Shown: positions 32,955 to 41,999, counted from the stretch's first letter. The stretch is 64,000 bases of DNA from Amycolatopsis bartoniae (GCF_014191255.1 NZ_JACHWH010000001.1:992001-1056000); one strand, 5' to 3'. The notes: a model not told the origin generated them from the sequence alone. A program made the numbers and translations.

Positions 32955-33956
32955 TCAAGCTTGACTAGGGGCGAGTTCGCGCGCCGGTTGCTGCGCACCC
33001 CAGCGGCGGGCCAGCACCGCGCAGATCATCAGCTGCGCCTGGTGGAACAGCATCAGCGGCAGTACGACGAGGCCGACCGCGTGCGCGGGGAACAGGACGG
33101 TGGCCATCGGCAGGCCGCTGGCCAGGCTCTTCTTCGACCCGCAGAAGATGATGGCGATCCGGTCCTCGCGGTCGAAGCCCAGGCGCGGGGTGAGGAACCT
33201 CAGCACGGCGAACACCGCGAAGAACACCAGCAGGTTCACCGCCAGCAGCGCGACCAGCGACAGCCAGCTCAGCTGGTGCCAGATCCCGGCGACGACGCCC
33301 TCGCTGAACGCCGTGTAGACGACGATGAGGATGACGCCGCGGTCGGCGCGGCCCAGCACCTTCTTGTGCCGGGTGAGCCAGCCGCCGATCCAGCGGCGGG
33401 CGAGCTGGCCCGCGACGAACGGCACCAGCAGCTGCAGCAGGATCGAGGTCACCGAGTGCAGCGAGAAGCCGTTGCCGGTGGTGTGCAGCAGCAGGCCCAC
33501 CAGCAGCGGGGTGAGCACGATGCCGATGAGGCTGGAGAACGAGGCGCTGCAGATGGCCGCCGCGACGTTGCCGCGGGCGATCGAGGTGAACGCGATGGAC
33601 GAGTTCACCGTGGACGGCAGCGCGCACAGGAAGATCACGCCGGCGACCAGGGTGGGCGTGAGCACGCTGGACTCCAGCAGCCTCGTGGCCAGGCCCAGCA
33701 GCGGGAACAGCACGAAGGTGGCGAGCAGGATCGTCACGTGCAGGCGCCAGTGCCTCAGCCCGGCGAGCGCCTCCGCTGTGGACAGTCGCGCGCCGTAGAG
33801 GAAGAACAGCGCGCCGACGCCGACCGAGCTGACCACCGACGCGACGTCGGCGCCGGAACCACGCGCGGGCAGCAGCGCCGCGACCCCGACCGCGGCGAGG
33901 ATGCCGAGGATGAACGGGTCGATCCGGGTTTTCGCGAGCAGCGCCGCCCCACGCAT
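32955..33956 (-). CDS. Bile acid:sodium symporter family transporter
   Basis: A 333-residue membrane protein of the SBF-like type (YfeH-related) with about ten helices; CALPSTVNSSIAFTSIARGN is the conserved crossover motif and FCGSKKSLASGLPMA is typical. It probably imports a monocarboxylate or other organic anion with sodium. AAAGGA six bases before ATG 33956 sets the start. It is divergent from a LysR gene, with a 17-bp inverted-repeat operator between them, so it is presumably the regulated target. Confidence 0.9.
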   Translation of the reverse strand: MRGAALLAKTRIDPFILGILAAVGVAALLPARGSGADVASVVSSVGVGALFFLYGARLSTAEALAGLRHWRLHVTILLATFVLFPLLGLATRLLESSVLTPTLVAGVIFLCALPSTVNSSIAFTSIARGNVAAAICSASFSSLIGIVLTPLLVGLLLHTTGNGFSLHSVTSILLQLLVPFVAGQLARRWIGGWLTRHKKVLGRADRGVILIVVYTAFSEGVVAGIWHQLSWLSLVALLAVNLLVFFAVFAVLRFLTPRLGFDREDRIAIIFCGSKKSLASGLPMATVLFPAHAVGLVVLPLMLFHQAQLMICAVLARRWGAQQPARELAPSQA

Positions 33957-34039
33957 GAATGGTCCTTTCACCTGACTGGGATACCCCGATCCTGCGTTTT
34001 CCCGCTCCGATTGTGAAGTATGATTGCCGCCATAACTGT

Positions 34040-34056
34040 TATCACGAAACGTGATA
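34040..34056. promoter_or_regulatory. LysR-type operator, TATCACG-AAA-CGTGATA
   Basis: A perfect 7-3-7 inverted repeat in the 112-bp gap between the symporter and lysR genes. Size and position fit a LysR-type recognition site; a GTG inside it is therefore unlikely to be the lysR start. Confidence 0.8.
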
Positions 34057-34068
34057 TACGGTGGCGCG

Positions 34069-34929
34069 GTGCTGGATCCGGTGTGGCTCAAGACGTTCCT
34101 CGTGGTCGCGGAAACCCGCAGCTTCACGCGGGCGGCGCAGCGGCTCGGACTCCGCCAGTCCACCGTCAGCCAGCACATACGCAAGCTCGAACAGGCCAGC
34201 ACACAACAGCTGTTCGTGCGCGACACGCATTCCGTGGAGCTCACTCCGGACGGCGAAGCGATGCTCGGTTTCGCGGCGAACGTGATCGACACGATCGACC
34301 GCGCTATGAGCTATTTCACAGGCGCCGAGCTGCGTGGCCGGGTGCGTTTCGGCGCGTCGGAGGACTTCGTCGCGGGACCGCTGCCGGAGATCCTCGCCGA
34401 GTTCCGCCGCTCGCACCCGCTGGTGGACCTGGAGCTGACGGTCGCGCTGTCCGGGGTGCTGCACGAACAGCTGCGGTCGGGCGAACTGGACCTGGTGCTG
34501 GGCAAGCGGCAGGCGGGCGAGGACGCAGCCGGTGCACTGTGGACGGAGCCGCTGGTGTGGGTCGGCCGCGAGGGCGTGGCACTGGACCCGGCCGAGCCGG
34601 TGCCGCTGATCGTCTACCCGCCGCCGAGCATCACGCGCGCCCGCGCGCTGGAAGCCTTGCAGCGCAACGGGAAACGCTGGCGGATCGGGTGCACGAGCGG
34701 CAGCCTCAACGGTCTGCGCGCGGCGGCGCTCGCCGGGCTGGGGGTGGCGGTGTTCGCGCGCAGCCTCGTACCGGCGGGGCTCGTGGAACTGCCGCCAGGG
34801 CACGGGCTGCCCGATCCGGGTGAGGTCGAGTTCGTGCTCCGCGCGCGGCGGGCCGCGTTGCAGGGGCCGACGGCCGCCCTGTCCGACGCCATCCGCACCG
34901 GGGCGAGCCGGCTACACGGCACACCCTGA
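34069..34929 (+). CDS. LysR family transcriptional regulator
   Basis: A 286-residue regulator with an N-terminal winged helix (WLKTFLVVAETRSFTRAAQRLGLRQSTVSQHIRKLE) and a periplasmic-binding-like effector domain (GRVRFGASEDFVAGPLPEIL). GTG 34069 is chosen over the in-frame GTG at 34051 because the latter lies in the operator, and TATACG/TACGGT lies 6-8 bases upstream of 34069 (leaderless pattern). It should control the divergent symporter and itself; the inducer is probably the transported anion. Confidence 0.92.
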   Translation: MLDPVWLKTFLVVAETRSFTRAAQRLGLRQSTVSQHIRKLEQASTQQLFVRDTHSVELTPDGEAMLGFAANVIDTIDRAMSYFTGAELRGRVRFGASEDFVAGPLPEILAEFRRSHPLVDLELTVALSGVLHEQLRSGELDLVLGKRQAGEDAAGALWTEPLVWVGREGVALDPAEPVPLIVYPPPSITRARALEALQRNGKRWRIGCTSGSLNGLRAAALAGLGVAVFARSLVPAGLVELPPGHGLPDPGEVEFVLRARRAALQGPTAALSDAIRTGASRLHGTP

Positions 34930-34936
34930 ATCCGTT

Positions 34937-34963
34937 CGAAAGATTTCGCACCGAAAACTTTCG
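34937..34963. promoter_or_regulatory. Two xylan-type operators CGAAA-N2-TTTCG
   Basis: CGAAAGATTTCG (34937-34948) and CGAAAACTTTCG (34952-34963) are 5-2-5 inverted repeats just upstream of the xylanase promoter. Related CGAAA/TTTCG palindromes are reported at streptomycete xylanase genes as LacI-type repressor sites. No such repressor is encoded in the window. Confidence 0.7.
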
Positions 34964-34973
34964 AAATACGTGG

Positions 34974-35003
34974 TTGACACGGGTCGAAAATTCCCGCCAT
35001 ACT
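34974..35003 (+). promoter_or_regulatory. Xylanase promoter
   Basis: TTGACA (34974-34979), 18 bp, CATACT (34998-35003): a near-consensus housekeeping promoter immediately downstream of the paired operators. A half-site CGAAAA lies in the spacer. Confidence 0.75.
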
Positions 35004-35049
35004 TTCTCCGCCAGTTCTCGTGCCACCGTTCACGAGGAGGAAGAATTTC

Positions 35050-35706
35050 ATGGCTCTGACGAAAATCCGCCGCCGAGCGCTGCTCGGACTGTTCTGCGCC
35101 GCGGTCGTGGCGGCCGCGCCGACGGCTTATGCGGACACCACCATCACCACCAGCCAGACCGGCACGAACAACGGTTACTACTACTCGTTCTGGACCGACG
35201 GCGGCGGTTCGGTCTCCATGACACTGGGGTCGGGCGGGAACTACCGCACGTCGTGGACCAACTGCGGGAACTTCGTGGCGGGCAAGGGGTGGAGCAACGG
35301 CGGCCGCCGGACGGTGAGCTACTCGGGCAGCTTCAACCCGTCCGGCAACGGTTACCTCTCGCTGTACGGGTGGACGTCGAACCCGCTGGTGGAGTACTAC
35401 ATCGTCGACAACTGGGGCACCTACCGGCCCACGGGAACGTACAAGGGCACGGTCACCAGCGACGGCGGCACGTACGACATCTACGAGACCACGCGGTACA
35501 ACGCGCCGTCGGTCGAGGGCACGAAGACGTTCAACCAGTACTGGAGCGTGCGGCAGTCGAAGCGCACCGGCGGCACGATCACGACCGGAAACCACTTCGA
35601 CGCGTGGGCCCGCGCGGGAATGCCCCTGGGCAGTTTCAACTATTACATGATCCTCGCCACCGAGGGTTATCAGAGCAGCGGGAATTCCAACATCACGGTG
35701 AATTGA
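35050..35706 (+). CDS. Secreted endo-1,4-beta-xylanase, GH11
   Basis: A 218-residue precursor. The signal peptide (residues 1-28, cleavage after AYA) has a twin-arginine-like RRRALLGL, so Tat export is possible, as for some streptomycete GH11 enzymes. The jelly-roll GH11 domain fills the rest: nucleophile Glu115 in [12 protein letters not shown] and acid/base Glu205 in [11 protein letters not shown]. No carbohydrate-binding module follows. GAGGAGGAAG precedes the ATG. It degrades xylan outside the cell and is followed after 11 bp by a CE4 deacetylase, a pairing like xlnB-axeA of Streptomyces lividans. Confidence 0.95.
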   Translation: MALTKIRRRALLGLFCAAVVAAAPTAYADTTITTSQTGTNNGYYYSFWTDGGGSVSMTLGSGGNYRTSWTNCGNFVAGKGWSNGGRRTVSYSGSFNPSGNGYLSLYGWTSNPLVEYYIVDNWGTYRPTGTYKGTVTSDGGTYDIYETTRYNAPSVEGTKTFNQYWSVRQSKRTGGTITTGNHFDAWARAGMPLGSFNYYMILATEGYQSSGNSNITVN

Positions 35707-35717
35707 GGAGTTTCCGC

Positions 35718-36380
35718 ATGCGTATGACAAGAATGGCGATCGCCGCCGTGGTGGCCGCTTCCGCCGTGGTCACCGGTACCGGTTTCGCGCAGGCTGCGCC
35801 GTGCAGCGGGTACGTGGGACTCACCTTCGACGACGGTCCTTCCAACGACCACACCCCGGCGCTGCTCAACGCGTTGAAGCAGAACGGGCTGCGGGCGACG
35901 GTGTTCAACGAGGGCCAGTACGCGGCGGCCTATCCGGCGCAGGTGCGGGCCGAGGCGGCGGCGGGCATGTGGATCGGCAACCACAGCTACACGCACCCGC
36001 ACCTGGTGCAGGAGAGCCAGGCGCAGGTCGACTCGGAGATCTCGCGGACGCAGCAGGCGATCGCGGCCGCGGGCGGTGGCACGCCGAGGTTGTTCCGGCC
36101 GCCGTACGGGGAGACGAACGCGACGGTGCAGTCGGTCGAGGCGAAGTACGGGCTGACGCAGGTCATCTGGGACGTCGACTCGCAGGACTGGAACGGCGCC
36201 AGCACGGACGCGATAGTGCAGGCCAACGCCCGGTTGACGAACGGGCAGGTCATCCTGATGCACGAGTGGCCGGCGAACACGCTGGCGGCGATCCCGCGGA
36301 TCGCGCAGACACTGGCGGGCAAGGGCCTGTGCGCGGGGATGATCTCGCCGCAGACCGGCCGGGCGGTGGCACCGGGCTGA
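35718..36380 (+). CDS. Secreted polysaccharide deacetylase / acetylxylan esterase, CE4
   Basis: A 220-residue precursor with a signal peptide (cleavage near AQA-A, about 26). The NodB-type CE4 motifs are complete: TFDDGP (metal Asp39), NHSYTHP (metal His89 and His93), RPPYG, WDVDSQDW and VILMHEW (catalytic His). No binding module is attached. It should remove acetyl groups from xylan, opening it to the neighbouring xylanase; chitin or peptidoglycan activity cannot be excluded. GAGGAG seven bases before the ATG; second gene of the operon. Confidence 0.93.
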   Translation: MRMTRMAIAAVVAASAVVTGTGFAQAAPCSGYVGLTFDDGPSNDHTPALLNALKQNGLRATVFNEGQYAAAYPAQVRAEAAAGMWIGNHSYTHPHLVQESQAQVDSEISRTQQAIAAAGGGTPRLFRPPYGETNATVQSVEAKYGLTQVIWDVDSQDWNGASTDAIVQANARLTNGQVILMHEWPANTLAAIPRIAQTLAGKGLCAGMISPQTGRAVAPG

Positions 36381-36975
36381 CGTGACGGGCGAAAGCGGGG
36401 TGCGGTGGAGGGTCGCCGTGCCCCGCTTCTGCTGCCGGTGGCGGAGCGCCGGACCGTGGGCGGCGGGTTGCGGTAGGGCTCGCCCCGCTTCGACCGCCGG
36501 TGGCGGGATGGGGGGGCGAGGGTCCCGGGAGGAGATGGCGGGCGGACAGGCGGCGGGTTGCGGTGGAGGTTCGCCGCGCCCCGCTTCCGCAGCCGGTGGC
36601 GGGACGAGGAGTGGCGGCCGCCTGGAGCGCCGGACCGTGGGCGGCGGGTTGCGGTGGGGTTCGCCGTGCCCCGCTTCTGCCACCGGCCCCGGGGGCGAGA
36701 GGTGACGGGGGCCTGGGGCCGGACCGTGGCGGTCGGGTGCGGTGGGTGTTCCGCCGCGCCCCGCTGTCGCAGCCGGTGGCGGGATGAGGGGTGGCGGGGG
36801 GTGGGCTGCGGGGAGGGCTGCGCCGCGCCCGGCATCTGCAGCCGGTCCCGGGGGCGGGGATGAGGGGTGGCGGACCGTGAGCCCCGGTGCAGCGGGCTGA
36901 GGGGTGCCGGAACGCGGCCACCGTCCGCACCCGCTCCCGCCGCGGCAGCGACGCTCGCCCGCCGGGGAACCCGCC
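36381..36975. repeat. Degenerate tandem repeats downstream of the xylan operon
   Basis: 595 bp without a supported gene. A unit containing CGYGCCCCGCTTCTGCMGCCGGTGG recurs at about 36418, 36481, 36571, 36665, 36755 and 36824, with GGACCGTGGGCGGCGGGTTGCGG in several units. Spacing is 63-94 bp. Copies diverge strongly. No clear terminator can be picked out from the many GC stems. Confidence 0.7.
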
Positions 36976-37662
36976 CTACCGCGCCACACCCCGTTCCCGC
37001 AGGAGGTCGCGGGGGGCCAGGCCCGCCAGGGCACGCACCTCGCGGGCCAGGTGGGCCTGGTCGGCGTACCCGGCGGCGGCCGCGAGGTCCGCCAGCGCCG
37101 CCGGGGCGCGTTCGGCCGCTCGGAGGAACCGCTGGAAGCGGCCCACCCGCTGCACCGCCTTCGGACTCAAGCCCGTGTGCTCCAGGAACAGCCGTCGCAG
37201 GTGGCGCTCCGTCAGGTCCAACTCCGCGGCCGCTCCACCGACCCCGGCCTCAGCGCGCCACAGACGCCGGACCGCCTCTCGCACCCGCTCGTCCACCGGG
37301 GCCGGGCGCAACGCCTCCGGCGGCACGCCCGCCCACACCTGCTCCGCCACGCGCCGCGCCACCGCGTCGGGCAGGATCGCCGACAGCGGCACCGTCTCGT
37401 CCCGCAGCTCGTGCGCCGGCAGCCGGAGCACCGCGCCGATCGCCTCCGTCCGGAACCGCACGCCCCGCAGGTGCGCCCCCGCCGGCAACGGCACCAGGTC
37501 CACCTCCGACGCGGGCCCGGCGAACACCGCTTCGCCGTCGGCGAACACGATCACGTCCGCACAGCCGTCCGGCACCACCCGCTGCACGCCGCCGCTCCCG
37601 GCGCGCTGCTCCCACCAGCACCGGACCGCACCGGAGCCGGGCCGTTCACGATAGGAGGACAT
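36976..37662 (-). CDS. AraC family transcriptional regulator
   Basis: A 228-residue regulator with an N-terminal cupin-like part (DGCADVIVFADGEAVFAGPASEVDLVPLPAG) related to the DUF6597 type and a C-terminal double helix-turn-helix (LDLTERHLRRLFLEHTGLSPKAVQRVGRFQRFL; DLAAAAGYADQAHLAREVRALAG). CATACT lies seven bases before the ATG without a Shine-Dalgarno, so the transcript is probably leaderless. Target genes are not evident. Confidence 0.88.
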   Translation of the reverse strand: MSSYRERPGSGAVRCWWEQRAGSGGVQRVVPDGCADVIVFADGEAVFAGPASEVDLVPLPAGAHLRGVRFRTEAIGAVLRLPAHELRDETVPLSAILPDAVARRVAEQVWAGVPPEALRPAPVDERVREAVRRLWRAEAGVGGAAAELDLTERHLRRLFLEHTGLSPKAVQRVGRFQRFLRAAERAPAALADLAAAAGYADQAHLAREVRALAGLAPRDLLRERGVAR

Positions 37663-37745
37663 GTTCCCGAGTATGACCGCGGCAGGTAACGTCCCGCCGC
37701 GGCCGGACGACTAATCCGTCGTCCTGCCGAGACGAGGGGAGACGG

Positions 37746-38555
37746 ATGCTGCGGGTTCTCGGTGTGCACGGCATCGGCGCCCACCGCTACCACCGCCGGA
37801 CCGGATCGGCGAAGGAAGCGGCGGACGCGCTGGCCACGGACTGGTTCCAGCACCTCGGCACCGCCATGCCCGCCAACTCCACCGTCGACCTGCGCGCCGC
37901 CTACTACGCGCACCACCTGCACCCCGACGACGGCCACAGCATCGACGAGGACCCGGCCACCCTCGACCCCGCCGAACAGCGCCTGCTGACCGGCTGGATC
38001 GAGCTCCTCGACCCCGAACTCACGAGCCTGCCGCCGGAGGACCGGCTGGAGCGCGCCGGGAACTGGCTCGTCCGCTCCCACGGCCCCGGCACCCGGCTGT
38101 TCGCTCTCACGTTCTGCCGCGAGCTGCACGCCTACCTCGGCGCCCGCGAGGCCGCCCGCCAAGCCGTCGCCGACGCGATCGCCGGACTGAAGCCGCACGT
38201 CGTCGTCGCGCACTCGCTCGGCAGCGTCGTCGCCTACGAAACCCTGTGGGCGCACCAGGATCACGACGTCGACCTGTTCGTCACGCTGGGCAGCCCGCTC
38301 GCGATGCCCGGCGTCGTGTTCGACCGCCTCGAACCCGGCGGCTGCCACGCGCGGCCGCCGCAGGTGCGCCGCTGGATCGACATCGCCGACCCCGACGACA
38401 TCGTCGCCGTTCCCTCACGCGGGGTGGCCCGCCGGTTCGACGGCGTCGAACACGTGCCCGTCACCACGTTCATGTGGGAGTTCCAGACTCCCGGTGCCTA
38501 CCTACGCTCCGCCGATGTCGCGGGCGTCATCTTCACCGCGGGCAGCCTCACTTGA
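37746..38555 (+). CDS. Alpha/beta-hydrolase-like protein
   Basis: A 269-residue protein. It starts directly with the first beta strand (LRVLGVHGIGAHRY) containing an HGIG oxyanion-type motif. The nucleophile elbow is VVAHSLGSVVAYE with Ser at A-H-S-L-G; Asp and His candidates follow in IADPDDIV and EHVP. The family is lipase/esterase-like but the substrate is unknown. AGGGGAG precedes the ATG. Its 3' end overlaps the convergent PIG-L gene by 8 bp. Confidence 0.8.
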   Translation: MLRVLGVHGIGAHRYHRRTGSAKEAADALATDWFQHLGTAMPANSTVDLRAAYYAHHLHPDDGHSIDEDPATLDPAEQRLLTGWIELLDPELTSLPPEDRLERAGNWLVRSHGPGTRLFALTFCRELHAYLGAREAARQAVADAIAGLKPHVVVAHSLGSVVAYETLWAHQDHDVDLFVTLGSPLAMPGVVFDRLEPGGCHARPPQVRRWIDIADPDDIVAVPSRGVARRFDGVEHVPVTTFMWEFQTPGAYLRSADVAGVIFTAGSLT

Positions 38556-39330
38556 GCAGGTCGTCGGTGACCACGCCCGGCTCCTCGCCGACCCGGATGA
38601 ACCACTCGGTGCCGAACGCGTAGCGGAACGCCTCGTCCGGCATCGCGAGGAAGAACGACTGCTCGCTGATCTGGCTCGGGTGCGCCCGCATCGCGCGCCG
38701 CTTGTACTCCAGCCACGGCGTCACGTCCACCCTGGTGGTGATCTCGCCCTCGGGCTTGCCGACGGCCGCCATCTCCTCCTCCGACGGCATCGGGCTGCCG
38801 GGGTTGGCCTCGGCGAGCTCGGTCATCCCCCGCCGAAGGTGGTCGCGGTCGGTGGTGGCCTGGAACACCCGTGGCGTGCCCGCCAGTTCGGCCGCGCGCA
38901 TGCCCACCCGGTGCACCTGGATGTGGTCGGGATGGCCGTAGCCGCCGTTGTCGTCGTAGCACGTCAGGATTTCCGCGTCCTCTTCGCGCAGGATCGCGGC
39001 GAGCTTCTCCGCGGCCTCCTCGACCGGAGCGGTCCAGAACGAGCCGGGCTCGTCGTTGGCCGCGTCACCCATCATGCCGGAGTCGGTGTACCCCAGGAAC
39101 TCCACGCGCGCGGCGCCCAGGACCTCCGCTGCCGCAAGGGTTTCCCGCACCCGCCGCTCGGCGAGCGTCTCGCCCTCGGCGAGCAGTCCTGGCGGGATCT
39201 CCCCGCGTTCGCCGCGCGTGGCCACCACCAGCACGACCCGGTGCCCGTCCTCGGCGGCCTTGCGCATCACCCCGCCGCACAGGATGCACTCGTCGTCGGG
39301 ATGGGCGTGGAAGGTCACCAGTGTCGTCAC
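38548..39330 (-). CDS. PIG-L family deacetylase
   Basis: A 260-residue zinc N-deacetylase of the LmbE/PIG-L/MshB superfamily: AHPDDE (zinc ligands) at 9-14 and GYGHPDHIQVH with the third ligand. Relatives include mycothiol enzymes MshB and Mca. Mycothiol-conjugate or GlcNAc-type substrates are plausible, but specific residues cannot be assigned. GTG start at 39330. Its 5' end faces the polyprenyl synthetase gene 77 bp away. Confidence 0.88.
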   Translation of the reverse strand: MTTLVTFHAHPDDECILCGGVMRKAAEDGHRVVLVVATRGERGEIPPGLLAEGETLAERRVRETLAAAEVLGAARVEFLGYTDSGMMGDAANDEPGSFWTAPVEEAAEKLAAILREEDAEILTCYDDNGGYGHPDHIQVHRVGMRAAELAGTPRVFQATTDRDHLRRGMTELAEANPGSPMPSEEEMAAVGKPEGEITTRVDVTPWLEYKRRAMRAHPSQISEQSFFLAMPDEAFRYAFGTEWFIRVGEEPGVVTDDLLK

Positions 39331-39407
39331 CAGGCGAGACTACGGGGGTCGTCACACCGTGACCACCCCGCGAAGCGAAAGTCGCCGCCAGGCCGGACGA
39401 TAGGGGG

Positions 39408-40472
39408 ATGGACTACGACGCCGACCTGCCGGGCCACGTGGAACGGGTGCTGAGCCGGTTCCTGCGGGAAGCGGGCGCGGAGATCGAGGCGACCGAACCG
39501 GGCTTCGCCTCCGGCGTCGACGCGCTCACCGAGTTCGTGCTGCGGGGCGGAAAACGCCTGCGCCCCACGTTCGCCTGGTGGGCCTGGCGCGGCACGGGCG
39601 GGCGCGCGGGGGACGCCGAGGGCGTGCTGCAGGCCGTCGCGAGCCTGGAGCTGGTGCAGGCGTGCGCGCTCATCCACGACGACCTCATCGACTCCTCCGA
39701 CTCGCGCCGTGGCAGGCCGACGGTGCACGTCGCGTACGCCGACCTGCACACCTCACAGCAGTGGGCGGGCACGGCGGCCTCCTACGGGCTCGCCGCGGCC
39801 GTCCTCATCGGAGACCTCGCGCTCGCCTGGGCCGATGACATGTTCGGCGCCGCGCCACTGCCCTCGCCGGTCCTCGGCGCGGCGCGCCCCGCGTGGCGCG
39901 CGATGCGCACGGAAGTGCTGGCGGGCCAATACCTCGACGTCCACATGCAGGTGACCGAGGACGCCTCCCCGGAGGCCGCGCTGCGGGTGAGCCGCCTCAA
40001 GACCGCGGCGTACACCGTGGAGCGCCCGCTGCACCTCGGTGCCGCGCTCGCCGGTGCCGACGTGGCGCAGGTGGCCGCGCTGCGGGAGTTCGGCCGCGAC
40101 CTCGGCATCGCCTTCCAGCTGCGCGACGACCTGCTCGGCGTGTTCGGCGACCCTTCGGTGACCGGGAAACCCGCCGGGGACGACCTGCGCGAGGGCAAGC
40201 GGACGCTGCTCATCGCGCTCGGCCTGCGGCAGGCGGACGCGACGCAGGCCGGGGTCATCACGAACGCGCTGGGCAACGTCGCACTGTCCGAAAAGGACAT
40301 CGAGCAGGTGCGCGACGTACTGCGTGAAGTGGATGCCGTATCCGCCGTGGAACGGCACATCGACGAGCTGACCGGCAGCGCGCTCACCTCGCTGGCGCGG
40401 GCTGAGCTGACCGAACCCGCGGCGACCGCACTCGCGGAGCTGGCCGCCAAGGCGACCCGAAGGACGTTCTGA
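39408..40472 (+). CDS. Trans-polyprenyl diphosphate synthase (GGPP synthase type)
   Basis: A 354-residue head-to-tail prenyltransferase. The first aspartate motif is DDLIDSSD (FARM), the second is DDLLGVFGD (SARM); GGKRLRP is the IPP-binding motif. It condenses IPP with allylic diphosphates to C20 or longer. By position it corresponds to mycobacterial idsA2 (Rv2173); by its partner, a CrtI-like oxidase starting at the next base after its stop, it would be CrtE. GACGAT six bases before the ATG suggests a leaderless message. Confidence 0.9.
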   Translation: MDYDADLPGHVERVLSRFLREAGAEIEATEPGFASGVDALTEFVLRGGKRLRPTFAWWAWRGTGGRAGDAEGVLQAVASLELVQACALIHDDLIDSSDSRRGRPTVHVAYADLHTSQQWAGTAASYGLAAAVLIGDLALAWADDMFGAAPLPSPVLGAARPAWRAMRTEVLAGQYLDVHMQVTEDASPEAALRVSRLKTAAYTVERPLHLGAALAGADVAQVAALREFGRDLGIAFQLRDDLLGVFGDPSVTGKPAGDDLREGKRTLLIALGLRQADATQAGVITNALGNVALSEKDIEQVRDVLREVDAVSAVERHIDELTGSALTSLARAELTEPAATALAELAAKATRRTF

Positions 40473-41927
40473 ATGCGCGGGGACCACGTGGTCGTGATCG
40501 GGGCCGGGCTCGCCGGGCTGTCGGCGGCGCTGCACCTGCTCGGCGCGGGCCGCCGGGTGACGTTGCTGGAGCAGGACGACCGGCCGGGCGGGCGCGTCAG
40601 CCAGCACGAGTACGACGGCTTCACGGCCGACACCGGCGCCACCGTGCTGACGATGCCGGAGCTGCTCGACGAGGCGCTCGCGGCGGTCGGCGAACCCAAC
40701 CGGCTCCGCCTCGTGCGGCTGGATCCGGCCTACCACGCGAGGTTCGCCGACGGCAGCGCGATCGCCGTGCACACCGACGGTGACGCGATGGAGTGCGAGA
40801 TCCGGGAGTTCGCCGGGCCGCGCGAGGCCGACGGCTACCGGAGGCTGCGCCGGTGGCTCACCGAGCTGTACGCGGCGGAGAAGGACCGGTTCATCGGCGC
40901 GAACTTCGACTCCCCGCTCGACCTCGCGCGCCCGGAACTGCTCAAGCTGCTGGCACTGGGCGGTTTCGGCCGGCTGGGCCCGCGCATCGGCCGGTTCCTC
41001 GGCGACGACCGGCTGCGCAGGCTGTTCTCGTTCCAGGCCCTCTACGCCGGGCTCCACCCGCGCACGGCGCTGGCCGCGTACGGCGTCATCCCGTACATGG
41101 ACACGATCGCGGGGGTGTACTACCCGCTCGGCGGCATGGGCCGGGTCGGGCAGGTGCTCGCGGACGCGGCCGAGCGGGCGGGCGCGGACGTGCGCTTCAA
41201 GACCGAAGCCGCCTGGCTGGAAAGGGTTTCCTCGCGCGTGCGGGCGGTGCGCACTCGCGCCGGCGAGCGGATCCCCTGTGACGCCGTGGTTCTCGCGACC
41301 GAGCTGACCACGTCCTACCGCCTGCTGGGGGTCCGGCCGAAACGCCTGCTGCCGCTGCGGTACTCGCCCTCGGCCGTGGTGCTGCACGGGAAGTCCGAGC
41401 GCAGCTGGCCGGAACTGGGCCACCACACCATCTTCTTCGGCGACGCGTGGGAGCGGACGTTCACCGAGATCATCCGCGACGGGCGGCTGATGTCCGATCC
41501 CTCGCTGCTGGTGACCCGCCCGACCGCCACCGACCCGACACTGTCCGCCGGCGGGCAGGTGGTGTCGGTGCTGGCGCCCGCGCCGAACCTGCGCACGGGA
41601 CCCGTGGACTGGCCGCGCGTGGGCCCGGCGTACCGGGACGAGCTGTTGCGGGTGCTCGCGCACCGCGGGCTGACCGGGTTCGAGGAGGACTACCGGGTGG
41701 ACGAGATCGTGACGCCGCGAGAGTGGGCCGAGCGGGGGATGGCGGCGGGCACGCCGTTCTCGCTGGCGCACACCTTCGCGCAGACCGGTCCCTTCCGGCC
41801 GGGGAACCTGGTGCGGGGGCTGGAAAACGCGGTGCTGGCAGGGTGCGGGACCACGCCGGGCGTCGGCATCCCGCCGGTGCTGATCTCGGGCCGCCTCGCG
41901 GCGGCGAGGATCACCGGTCCGCGGTAG
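40473..41927 (+). CDS. Phytoene desaturase-like FAD oxidoreductase
   Basis: A 484-residue CrtI/FAD amine-oxidase fold: dinucleotide-binding VVVIGAGLAGLSAALHLL, GGRV motif, YYPLGGMGRVGQVLADAAERAGADVRF, and the C-terminal ENAVLAGCGTTPGVGIPPVLISGRLAAARI typical of carotenoid desaturases. It starts directly after the synthase stop, behind AAGGAC. It would desaturate phytoene or a related polyprene, but no phytoene synthase (crtB) is in the window, so it may act on another substrate or depend on a crtB elsewhere. Confidence 0.85.
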   Translation: MRGDHVVVIGAGLAGLSAALHLLGAGRRVTLLEQDDRPGGRVSQHEYDGFTADTGATVLTMPELLDEALAAVGEPNRLRLVRLDPAYHARFADGSAIAVHTDGDAMECEIREFAGPREADGYRRLRRWLTELYAAEKDRFIGANFDSPLDLARPELLKLLALGGFGRLGPRIGRFLGDDRLRRLFSFQALYAGLHPRTALAAYGVIPYMDTIAGVYYPLGGMGRVGQVLADAAERAGADVRFKTEAAWLERVSSRVRAVRTRAGERIPCDAVVLATELTTSYRLLGVRPKRLLPLRYSPSAVVLHGKSERSWPELGHHTIFFGDAWERTFTEIIRDGRLMSDPSLLVTRPTATDPTLSAGGQVVSVLAPAPNLRTGPVDWPRVGPAYRDELLRVLAHRGLTGFEEDYRVDEIVTPREWAERGMAAGTPFSLAHTFAQTGPFRPGNLVRGLENAVLAGCGTTPGVGIPPVLISGRLAAARITGPR

Positions 41928-41999
41928 GTCCCCGGCGCCGGGCGAGCTGACCGGTTGCCCATCGGGCAGGGTTCGCTGCCCGACTTTAGGCTTGGTGCC

